A DNA stretch of 64,000 nucleotides from contig NC_087063.1 in assembly GCF_963678635.1 (NCBI RefSeq), positions 55,581,504 to 55,645,503 of the forward strand. The letters are read 5' to 3'. The first letter of the stretch is position 1. The number at the start of each line of letters is the position of its first letter. The position numbers and the translations under genes were made by a program. The notes under the pieces are model-generated. The model did not search any database. It saw only the letters and a program-made list of their open reading frames with translations, and was not told the origin of the DNA. Positions 56,379-64,000 of the stretch are shown here, piece after piece. This DNA comes from Symsagittifera roscoffensis (Eukaryota; Xenacoelomorpha; Acoela; Convolutidae).

Positions 56379-56561
56379 TCAATGCTTGTATATTCTTCTT
56401 TTGTAAGTTTTGCTGTTTCTCCAAAGTGAAGGACTGACGATCTTGCCTTTCTCAACTTTCATACTTGCTATAACCCAATCTTTTTTGGGGTCAACAATGT
56501 TTTTGTCAGTTACGTTGTTTATCTTAGTAGGGATGGTAATTTCTGTAGATGTACTCTTCAT
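56379..56561 (-). CDS. Unrecognised small Lys-rich protein fragment
   Basis: A 60-codon frame upstream of the minor capsid gene (DPKKDWVIASMKVEKGKIV in the middle; basic C-terminus KTYKRRIYKH). It could be the N-terminal part of the minor capsid protein in another frame, since only ~20 bp separate them. No family recognised. Confidence 0.35.
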   Translation of the reverse strand: MKSTSTEITIPTKINNVTDKNIVDPKKDWVIASMKVEKGKIVSPSLWRNSKTYKRRIYKH

Positions 56562-56709
56562 TCACCTTGCAAAATTATTTCTTCACTCAGTATTTTTTTG
56601 AAGTTGACTAGAGTGTTATCTTTAAAAACGATCGTTGATGCAAATGAAACTAGGGTAATTGTAAAGAAAGGGGGAAAATAATGGGTGAAAAGGCTGGAAG
56701 GGCCCTAAG

Positions 56710-57665
56710 TCATGATTTTTTATGGTTCCTCCTTCTCCAGAACGCGAAATAGCTCAGATTTTCAAGTTTTCCCTCAATCAGTTCTCTGTTTTTATCAACC
56801 AGATTGTATGTTGGAGGATTTCGTGTTGGTATGTCATAAATTTCAAACACTTCATCGGTGAACGATTGTTTGTAACCCTAAGGAAAAGGTATGTCTAATT
56901 TGGTGAGTCTAAAACAATCAACTTAAAGCTTTGGACGTCGAAGTGTTTTCTTTGATTATTCTGCTCATAATGAAACCAGGCGAGGAACATCAGACAAACA
57001 TACTAGGCATAATTAAAGCTTTGGACGTCAAACTAATTTTAATGACTGTTCTGCTCTTAATGATACCAAAAGGAACATCTTTTTCAGTTATTTTGTTTGG
57101 TACAAGGTTTTTGACACAAATTCTTCTCGAATTAATTGCACAACAAAACCTTGCAATTTGTCATTCTATGAGTATGTCCATTTATTCTCCGAGTATTTTT
57201 TAAAAAAATTTCAAGGAACGTATATTTCTCTCATTGAATGCGGACTTTTTCTCGCTATCTGTGCTAAATGTTCTAATGCCTTTCTTGTAACATAATGCTT
57301 CGAAAGATCTTTTAAACTCTGTGCCCTTTTCCACCCATACTTTTTCGGTTGTCTTGTCGTTATCCTTAGTTTGAACGCTTCTGCTGTAGTAGCATACTTT
57401 GATTTCAAGTGTGGCACTGTGAGATAGCGGGACATGCTGTCAACTGCAACAAGTAGCTTGTTAACATCATGGTTTTATTTGGCAAGTTCATCATTATAGG
57501 TCAGATCTTTTGACCAGATTTCGTCGATATGGTAAACAATGACATTGAATTTCGGGCTTTTTCGGATGACAGTTCGTTGTTTTGTGTAAGCAGGTTCAGT
57601 GTCAAGAAAATGTTTAAATTTTTTCTCGACAAATTGGTTGCTTTTACCAACTAGTTCACACTACA
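56710..57665 (-). pseudogene. Polinton retroviral-type integrase, frameshifted
   Basis: Start near 57665 with KFKHFLDTEPAYTKQRTVIR. First catalytic Asp region: IDEIWSKDLTYNDELAK (about 57510), one stop later LLVAVDSMSRYLTVPHLKSK (57430-57380). After a frameshift near 57360, VWVEKGTEFKRSFEALCY (the second catalytic Asp is Glu here) and SAFNERNIRSLK with the catalytic Glu (57220). A region with a ~93-bp internal duplication (two gctttggacgtc copies at 56925 and 57018) follows, then the chromodomain-like end YKQSFTDEVFEIYDIPTRN and ELIEGK (56860-56770). The order is that of Polinton integrases. It would insert the element into the genome. Confidence 0.8.
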
Positions 57666-58718
57666 AAATAACGCAGGACCTATGTCACTGTTTTTAATTT
57701 TCAACAAGTTTTCTTCAGTCTTGGTCTTTTTTCCATTGTTTTGTTTTCGTCTCCGTCTGTTCTGACATTGGAGAATCTGAACCGTTATTGGGCGTTCCGT
57801 ACGAGTGCGAGCCTCCTTTTCACGTTCTTGATTTCAGTCGTGACTCCTTTTCGCGTTTTTGATTTCGGGTTTTCTATTGTCGCTGAGACTTTTTCATCTT
57901 TGTTTTTTTTTATTCGTAGGGTTTGCACGACTTCTTTTTTGCCAGCGGGGGACGTTCGGCGGGTTATTAAGGGTCCGTGTCCTCGTTTTTCTTGAGCGTT
58001 AGAAGACGCTGACTGAACTGCGTATTTGGCATTTTTGATGTCTTAACAGATTTTCATCCAAGTTGAGAGAAGTTAAAATGATTATGAAAGCCGCATTGTG
58101 TGGTCTCACCGTTGTTTGTTAAATGTCGTATAAAAAGACTGCAGCCCGAAGTTCTGTTGGTATTCTATCCACATATTTAATCTCATTGTAATGGCTTATG
58201 GTTACTCTTTCTGAATTTTTATATGAAATCAAAATGTGGTTTTTGCTCTAACAATTTTTTTCTCTTCCAATATCTATAACTGTCCTGAAATATTTTCGGA
58301 CTGTTAACCGTTTTTTTCTTCTAATATTTCACATTTATCATTCATGCACGATCGGTACCTCTTTATCGTCCGCTATCAGTTTAAGCTGTTCTTGTTGGGC
58401 TCATTTTTTTTCCGGAAATATGTCCTTCGTTGTAGTAATCTTACTAGTTTCGGGGGTGGGGGGAGAAGAATCTAAGCCGGTGAATTAAGCGTTTTTTTGT
58501 ATAAAACTATTTTCATGAAGAACACGTGCAGCAATTGGTTTCCATTTAACTTTTGAATGTTTCTCATTTAGATTGAATTTTTCAGCAGTCATAATTAAGT
58601 TGTGAGGTACTTGTAACAAAAAGAATAAATTTGTCGCACTAGATGGAAACCTTATTTACTCAGAATAATCGCACGTTTGTTGACAAAACTGGTATTTGAA
58701 AAGATCATCAAACCCGAC
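57666..58718. other. Spacer upstream of integrase, no gene recognised
   Basis: 57700-58010 is moderately GC-rich and, read on the minus strand, gives charged sequence with stops (NGSDSPMSERTETK), possibly the remains of a gene. 58010-58718 is AT-rich with no recognisable feature. Confidence 0.45.
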
Positions 58719-59119
58719 CATCCGGTGCGGAAGTTGATTGTCCTGGAGTTGAAACTGCTCCACTAAGAAATGACTCGATAGGCATTGTTGTCACAATATC
58801 CCAATATGATTTGCGCTCTGCTTAATCACGAATACATCTCCCACGATTTTCATACAACGGGATTGCATGCAGTCATACGCAAAGAGAATGTTTCTGGGAG
58901 ACTGCTTGAGCGAGGTTTCGTGCTCTCCTTAATAGCTCTCGTTAAAAGTGCAGCTCTGGTACATTTTTTTCGATTCTTTCGAAGTAGATCGGTGTGATCA
59001 AGAAGTTAGTTCGGTAGCAATATGTGACTTTTTGTGACTTCTTGTAATCGCTTCCACGTTTTGATTGCCGTCGTTTTTTCGGAGAGCCAATTGAACGGAC
59101 TTTTTCTAGACAGAGAAAG

Positions 59120-59153
<34 letters not shown>

Positions 59154-59772
59154 TCTCTCTCTCATTGATGATGAATGACTGCAATCGATTTTCTCGTGTA
59201 TGTTTGTTAGATAATTGTTCTTTCTCGATCAGACAGTGATATTTTTATAGAGGACTAGTCATGGCTTGAAGTTGTATTAAGTTTTGGTTAAAATATTTTG
59301 ACTGAATTACCGAAGTGAAATTGAGAGAATTTAAAGTAAGAAAAGTTTATTAATGAGAATGAGATCAGGAAAGGGGTGGCACGGCTCATCTAGGTCAAAG
59401 CTATGATTAATTAAGGCGAGGATATTATTCTTTTTCGCGTGACGGCTAAGGTCATGCATGTTAAGAATGCATGTGAAAACCCGATATTTTAGATTTATGT
59501 GATAGCTTTAATATAGGGGCTACGGGTGAAAGCACTCAGGTTCAAGTTTTGTTTTTAGCTTGCCGGACATTTTGTCACGCTGTTAAAGTTTCGTTACCAT
59601 GATTCATAGCAGCCATTAAGTTAACCGTCAAAGAAAAAAAAACACAAAAAACTTTTAGAGTATATCCGGGGGAAAACAACTAAGTACCTATATAAATTTT
59701 GATTCTTCGTTAAAGATCTTAATTTTTTTATCATTATGCCTTAAGGCGCTTGTTCAGTTGTTACATAATTTT
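58719..59772. repeat. 1.04-kb direct repeat, copy 2
   Basis: Second copy of 52358-53396. The gene-like part is more decayed here (additional stops and frameshifts) and the CT microsatellite is longer (59121-59163). Confidence 0.88.
59121..59163. repeat. (CT)n microsatellite, expanded
   Basis: About 20 CT units with one interruption (ctat), longer than the counterpart at 52766. Confidence 0.9.
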
Positions 59773-60002
59773 TTATTTTGGGAATGCATGATATGTCTTG
59801 TGTTTTATGATCATCATTTTTCGACGTTCCACACTGAAAACCTGTTCGTTGTTATTCCTTTATAATGTATGCTTCTCTTGAAACGGAAGTTGACTATTTC
59901 GGGATATAGCTTTAAATGATAATAGCTTAGTAACAGTCGGTGCAAAAACATTCACAGAGACTGGTACTTAAACCTTTTTCCAATTGTACAAAAAAGACGA
60001 AA

Positions 60003-60199
60003 AAGGAACTTTTAACGATCGACGAAGAATAACCATGTCAACTGGTGAATTCGAGTCCTTGGCGGACAATCACACAAAAATAAAAAAAAAATACAAAAAC
60101 TAAATGGAGTCAGCAAAGTCGACAATTTTCGGGCAGACACAATGTGATACGAAAAAACATGATTAAATAAAAACAATCTTCTAAGTTTCAAGTCCCACC
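60003..60199 (+). repeat. 197-bp direct repeat, copy 1 (possible SINE)
   Basis: Matches 61882-62079 almost base for base, from aaggaacttttaacgatc to ttcaagtcccacc. It contains attcgagtcc, close to an RNA polymerase III B box (GWTCRANNCC), which suggests a tRNA-derived SINE, but no good A box is visible. Its right end abuts the ATPase Walker A codons. Confidence 0.85.
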
Positions 60200-60345
60200 A
60201 GTTTTCCCGGATCCTGAAGGTCCCACTATCGTCAAGAAAATTCTTGTCGAAGTATCAATCACTTTATTCATATCCTTGGGTTTGGTAGTACATGACCAAC
60301 CAAGCCTGATAAAATCGAGAACCAAACTGACGTTTCTTCGCAACT
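60188..60345 (-). pseudogene. Polinton packaging ATPase, N-terminal fragment with Walker A
   Basis: The minus strand reads LRRNVSLVLDFIRLGW and, in the same frame, IFLTIVGPSGSGKT: a hydrophobic strand followed by a perfect Walker A P-loop (GPSGSGKT encoded at 60200-60223). Right after the Lys-Thr the sequence enters the 197-bp repeat and a stop. This matches the FtsK/HerA-type (A32-like) ATPase that pumps DNA into Polinton capsids. The rest of the ATPase was not found at lower coordinates. The start codon is uncertain; a stop lies just upstream of the Leu-Arg-Arg. Confidence 0.6.
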
Positions 60346-60620
60346 TAATTTAATGAAAGAAAGTTTGAGAATGCAGAAAGTTAGTAAAATTAGAATTACT
60401 ACCATTTGCGCAACAAAAACTACTTCAGATTTTGGCAAAATTACATGGTTACAAAACTTCCATGATTTTTTTCACTGTTTGTCTCGTTATAAACAAACTC
60501 TGTTACTATTGTTGCGTCAGGTTGATCTGCTGTTGTTGCTTCTGACATTTGAGAAAATATTTATTCTACAGACTGTGTTAGACTTTTTCTCACTGTGAAT
60601 GAAGCTTGTAAAAAATTAAA

Positions 60621-61125
60621 TTAGTATTGAGAAAAGTACAAAATTTTATAATGTGTGAAATCTCTATCATTTATGTCATGCATTTCTAGAACAAAGTTAG
60701 CTGGGATATTTGCAGTTTTTTCGTAGTACATTATTTTCTTCGCAGTATCCTCTTTCACAATCGTCTCAATCTCATCTGGCAATTCACTGCTGTTTAGATC
60801 CATCTGAACTCCTGGCTGACGTTTGGGTACTAAGACTAGTTCGGGAAGATATATTCCTCGCTTGCTGGCCAACATTTCTGATAAACTTGAATCTCTGGAA
60901 GTATACAAATTGATCAATAACTGGAAAAAGTCTCCTCAACGTAGACAACTCTTCTTCGGAAATTATTATTTGCTCCTTCCTCTGAACAATTTGGCCATTG
61001 CAATCAATACGCTCTATTTTCGTTAATGAAATTTTAAAATCACCCTCTGGAGTCATCCACGCACAAAGCATTGAATTTGGTGATAGGTATGTCTTCATTT
61101 TCGCTGATCTCTCGCTGTTGTTCAT
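60621..61125 (-). pseudogene. PC4/p15-like DNA-binding domain protein, frameshifted
   Basis: Frame from 61125: YLSPNSMLCAWMTPEGDF then KISLTKIERIDCNGQIV and IIISEEELSTLRRLFPVID (to about 60915). The strand-strand-helix pattern, with a polar turn before the last strand and a Leu-rich final helix, resembles the PC4 (transcription coactivator p15) single-strand DNA-binding domain, a domain I associate with large DNA transposons and viruses. After a frameshift near 60910 the protein goes on to 60621 (YLPELVLVPKRQPGV and LPDEIETIVKED). The start overlaps the end of the upstream gene by about 85 bases in another frame. Confidence 0.45.
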
Positions 61126-61562
61126 TTTTCAACCAATCATAAAAAACCTTGGTTTTCTTCAGGGCACATTGATTTCTGGAGTTGTAATGAGGTATATGTC
61201 TATTGTAACTTGAATAATTTTTAAAATATAAGTTTTCAACTCGAGGACAGCCCAAATCATCTAGGTTTTCAACCTTTCGGTCCACGTACTTGGCCAAAAA
61301 CTCTCTTTTCCTTTCCTTTAGCGTACAAAACGGCACCGGGATTTCTCAACACAAAACTCTGAAGTATTTGATTCAAGTTTATGTAAGGGTAATCACCGTT
61401 TTCCCAACGGAGACCGTGTAAATAATTTGTTAACCAGTTGTAAGTTTTTTGTTCGAGCTTTGGTAAAATATTGAGTCGCTCGCTGTAGTCTGAAGCTGTT
61501 ATTGCTAATTCTTTAACCACAAAGTCGTTTTTCTTGCAACGAAAGCCTTCCACGTCAAGCAC
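61040..61562 (-). pseudogene. DVEGF-type conserved protein, frameshifted
   Basis: Starts MLDVEGFRCKKNDFVVKELA at 61562; then NWLTNYLHGLRWENGDYPY (about 61430) and a YAKGKEK motif; after a frameshift near 61310, LDDLGCPRVENLYF and CALKKTKVFYDWL, ending at 61040. The DVEGF start followed by a KELA strand, an LHGL-W-G segment and a CALxK...WL end is a pattern I associate with a protein family common in invertebrate genomes, possibly with a nuclease-like (DEDD or RNase H) fold because of the leading acidic pair; the fold is a guess. It is followed on the same strand by the PC4-like gene. Confidence 0.45.
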
Positions 61563-61576
61563 AACTGATCTCTCGC

Positions 61577-61783
61577 TTAGCTTTCTAGTAAATGATAAAG
61601 TTCTGGTTTTTTCAACTTAATGAAATTGCAGAACGCTTTTCCACTCAAATGCCCTAATAAGCTGTTGTTACAGTTCCAGGGCAACATGTAACAGTACGTG
61701 GGACCGTGCCGATAAAAATCGTGTATAAATCCGGCCGCATCGTGCAAAATAGCGTGCAATCGTAAAATTTTGCAATTTTTCAA
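61577..61783 (-). CDS. Unrecognised small protein upstream of the DVEGF gene
   Basis: A 68-codon frame (LHDAAGFIHDFYRHGPTYCY, then LSGKAFCNFIKLKKPELYHL). The HD pair and the GPxYCY phrase recall phospholipase A2-like active sites, but spacing is off by one and Ca-loop Gly residues are missing, so I do not name it. It ends 15 bases before the DVEGF start, so both may be pieces of one gene separated by a frameshift. Confidence 0.35.
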   Translation of the reverse strand: MKNCKILRLHAILHDAAGFIHDFYRHGPTYCYMLPWNCNNSLLGHLSGKAFCNFIKLKKPELYHLLES

Positions 61784-61881
61784 GTATTAGTCCAAGGAAG
61801 AGTTATCAATACCAATCAAATAAGGTCTCAACTAAATTAAAATGTCATAGTTAAGGTTATCAGAACCAACAAAAAACAGAG

Positions 61882-62079
61882 AAGGAACTTTTAACGATCG
61901 ACGAAGAATAACCATGTCAACTGGTGAATTCGAGTCCTTGGCGGACAATCACACAAAAATAAAAAAAAAATACAAAAACTAAATGGAGTCAACAAAGTCG
62001 ACAATTTTCGGGCAGACACAATGTGATACGAAAAAAACATGATTATATAAAAACAATCTTCTAAATTTCAAGTCCCACC
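61882..62079 (+). repeat. 197-bp direct repeat, copy 2 (possible SINE)
   Basis: Second copy of 60003-60199, same orientation, differing at a handful of bases. The pair brackets the ATPase fragment, PC4-like and DVEGF genes. Confidence 0.85.
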
Positions 62080-62289
62080 TGAGACTACAATAAACAACAC
62101 TTGCACTTGCAACAAAAAAAGTTGCCTAGAGCAGATGAAAAATCAGTATGGTAGCAAATAAGCAGACAATCTTTGAGTAGACACCAGTTGAGCCAAAAAA
62201 AAATGACTATGAAAAACTAATGAAAAAAATTAATCTTTCAATAAAAAAAATCTTTCAAGTTTTAATGAGAAAATAATTTAAAAAATTAA

Positions 62290-62565
62290 AATCTTATGAA
62301 AAAAATCTTTCAAGCTTTCCCCTGATACAAGAATGAACAACACTTGCATTTGCAATGAAATTTGAAAATAGCACAAGGAAAATCCGTGATGTGGCAACTT
62401 AGCTGACAAAACTTGAGCACACCGAAAGAAAGTCGGACAATTCAATTTTGAACATTTTTTTCCAATTGCATAGAAACTGGAAAAAATCAAGGTCCACTCA
62501 AGACGCGAACCTCAGCCCTTGTGATGCGAGGCAACGGCGTTACTCCTAGGCCAATTGAGGAACCT
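62290..62565 (-). repeat. tRNA-derived SINE
   Basis: On the minus strand the head contains tggcctaggag (62543-62553), a full match to the RNA polymerase III A box, and about 30 bases on ggttcgcgtc (62502-62511), close to the B box. The body runs to lower coordinates and shares phrases such as caacacttgca and gatgtggcaact with 62090-62200 and 62930-63010. Confidence 0.5.
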
Positions 62566-62929
62566 GAAAGAAGTACGGGGTTCAAAATTAAAAACACAGA
62601 GGCGAAGCAAGACCACTGTGTTCAAAAAAAAAAGCATTGCAAGCAAGCAGACAGGAAAGGAAAGGAGAGCCACAAAGTCCCAACTTAACGGAAAAACTTT
62701 CGTTGATACCACAACTAAATAATTATAAAAGTTTGTCTGGAATCATATTTTTTTTGAGGAAAACACGTCCAGAAACACAATCGATAGCGTTTAATGAAAA
62801 TTAAAAAACAATTATCTGCAAAATATAAACCGAAATCATTAAGGCCGAAAAAATGTTTCAGCGAAATAGAAATATACGAAGTCAAGGTCAGTAGACTTGC
62901 GAAGAAAACACGAGTAAATGAAAACATAG
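62566..62929. other. AT-rich stretch without recognised feature
   Basis: No conserved coding motif or repeat seen apart from local A runs. Confidence 0.45.
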
Positions 62930-63130
62930 AAAGCAACTGCAATGCAAACTGAATACAGCAAAAAAAATCTAAGATGTGGCAACTACGAAGACAAAATATA
63001 AGCAGACAAAACATAGTCTGACTTTTTTTGAAACGGAATGTTTTCTGCTTAAAAAAATTAGGCTCTACTCAAATTTGAATCCAGGACCCTTTCTGTCCCA
63101 GGCGTATTCGTTACCTCAAGACTGAATGTG
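62930..63130 (-). repeat. Related SINE copy, degraded head
   Basis: Body phrases gatgtggcaacta, agcagacaaaac and tctgactttttt recall 62395-62460; the head on the minus strand has ggattcaaatttg as a worn B box. The A box is not convincing. Confidence 0.35.
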
Positions 63131-63226
63131 CCATAAACGCTTAGAAAATTGAATTGATTATGAACCCAGATACCAAAAGTTTATATTCCGATTTGATAAC
63201 GCTTGCTAATAGCCAGCGTAAGTAGT

Positions 63227-63442
63227 ATTGTATCGTGTCCCGGATCCTAAGGGGGGGGGGTCCTTCCTAAGGGGGGGGGGGTCCTCACGTAAAGCAAAAT
63301 CCTAGGAAAGGGGTCCTTAATTTTTTGGAGGACCCCTATCCTAGGATTTTGTAAATGATCGCAAGTTCCCACCCCTAAAGTAAAAGACCCCCTCCTTAGG
63401 ATCTTGTTAAGCTGAGCTCAACAACCGGGACGCGATACAATA
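63227..63442. mobile_element. Small terminal-inverted-repeat element, second copy (~216 bp)
   Basis: Starts attgtatcgtgtcccgg and ends ccgggacgcgatacaat, a better inverted repeat than in the left copy. It contains two long G runs (about 63251-63260 and 63270-63281) separated by tccttccta, absent from the left copy. Confidence 0.65.
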
Positions 63443-63823
63443 ATTCCTTCTAATTCCTTTGAAAGCGGTCCCTTTTCCCGCGATAATTAAAATTAATCGT
63501 CCTAATTCCTGAACTTTTCTTTTTTCGTCCTAGTTTCATGTGGATATCATTTCCTGGCTTTCTTTCTTTCTTTTCGTCAAAGATTTGTCATGCTATTAAA
63601 GTTTGTTATTCAAAACAAGCCTAAGGATTTCACACATTTGTTTGAATTAACACTTGGTTTGCGTCTACTAGTTTATTTGCCTGAAGCGATTTATGTTAAA
63701 ACAGTGATTGAGCTCAATACGAGTATTTTATTAGTTGTAAATTGGTAAAAACCAAAACATATACAAGTCGAAGTATAAAAAGGACGAACAGTAAAAATCA
63801 TCTGAAAATATATGTTTCAGACT

Positions 63824-64000
63824 TTAATGTTTATTGTTTTGGTTTTCTTTGCGCTGTTTTTTAGATGGTCGTTCTTCTGAAGCTTCAGATAAAATAAATG
63901 GGTTTTTTATAGGGGGACGTTCACGGACTCGGCTACTAGAAGCTTCTTCTTCTTCTTGCAGCTCTGCTTCTGAGTAGGGCCGCTGTAAAAATCCCCAATC
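63824..64000 (-). CDS. Second copy of the unrecognised C-terminal-conserved protein (partial)
   Basis: Open frame entering from beyond the window and ending at a TAA at 63824-63826. Shares DWGFLQR, ILSEASE and the basic end KENQNNKH with 16717-17070, and has a more basic tail (RPSKKQR). The gtaagt of the left copy reads ataaaa here, so translation continues through it. Confidence 0.5.
   Translation of the reverse strand, partial: DWGFLQRPYSEAELQEEEEASSSRVRERPPIKNPFILSEASEERPSKKQRKENQNNKH

Larger units (their letters stand above)
15673..63220 (-). mobile_element. Decayed Maverick/Polinton-like element, interrupted by an LTR retrotransposon
   Basis: All hallmark Polinton modules are on the minus strand in this interval: PolB, adenain-like protease, major and minor capsid proteins, a PX-type basic protein, a retroviral-type integrase and the start of a packaging ATPase. 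The left limit is where the sequence shared with 63221-64000 begins. Subtracting the 30.5-kb LTR element gives about 17.0 kb, within the usual range of Polintons. Terminal inverted repeats were not found; what flanks the unit is a direct repeat. Every gene is broken, so the element is not capable of moving on its own. The outer limits are inferred. Confidence 0.65.
63221..64000. repeat. Right copy of the direct repeat bracketing the Polinton-like unit (cut by window end)
   Basis: Same orientation and order as 15673 onward: small TIR element, spacer with cccgcgataattaaa, one 155-bp unit with TATA box at 63774, then the C-terminal coding region. The homology reaches the last base of the window. 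Confidence 0.85.

Noticed and set aside
61577-61783. Phospholipase A2-like domain
   Set aside because: There is an HD pair and a GPxYCY phrase, but the spacing to the Tyr is off by one and the calcium-loop residues are not seen.
15673-64000. Direct repeats as LTRs or terminal inverted repeats of the Polinton
   Set aside because: They are in direct, not inverted, orientation and contain the coding end of a gene, so they are neither. They are reported as a direct repeat.

Overview
The window reads as animal (metazoan, most likely invertebrate) nuclear DNA made almost entirely of nested and tandemly duplicated selfish elements. The signs are spaced GT/AG-type splice candidates, AT-rich non-operonic DNA, tRNA-like SINE heads, microsatellites, a decayed Maverick/Polinton (protein-primed PolB, adenovirus-like protease, capsid proteins, retroviral-type integrase, packaging ATPase) and a Ty3/gypsy LTR retrotransposon. 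I cannot name the species. I see no intact cellular gene.

Layout. (1) 1-2489: a 1.35-kb sequence in tandem, second copy truncated. (2) 2506-13894: about 2.25 copies of a 5.05-kb tandem unit; each unit carries an oppositely oriented pair of ~0.9-kb elements with termini CCCGGGTTGACC. (3) 13895-15672: AT-rich sequence with nothing recognised. (4) 15673-63220: a Polinton-like unit, with all recognisable genes on the minus strand. Read from high to low coordinates it holds an unknown small gene, a DVEGF-type protein, a PC4-like protein, a packaging ATPase start, integrase, a small basic protein, minor capsid, a PX-type basic core protein, major capsid, adenain-like protease, an unknown gene, PolB and a small C-terminal-conserved protein. 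Every one I could read has frameshifts, stops or truncation. (5) Inside the PolB gene, 19379-49929, sits a ~30.5-kb LTR retrotransposon (LTRs TGTGCC...TGTTACA) on the plus strand. (6) 63221-64000: a second, direct copy of the sequence that begins at 15673, so the Polinton-like unit appears to start again, head to tail.

The LTR element contains a pol fragment, a minisatellite of 63-bp units that encodes a 21-residue repeat in Gag, four copies of leader plus Gag N-terminus, two tandem gag-pol copies (26.2-31.96 kb and 31.96-37.3 kb), then unusual 3-prime cargo: a probable macro (ADP-ribose-binding) domain, a coiled-coil protein followed by an SGNH/GDSL hydrolase domain, and a long block of unrecognised coding sequence of which 2.13 kb is itself tandemly duplicated. 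Both RT copies lack the motif A aspartate, so the element seems to have been reverse-transcription-dead before its internal duplication.

Removing the 30.5-kb insertion leaves about 17.0 kb between the two direct copies, the usual size of a Polinton. The protein assignments rest on motifs read by eye from the translated sequence; no database search was possible.
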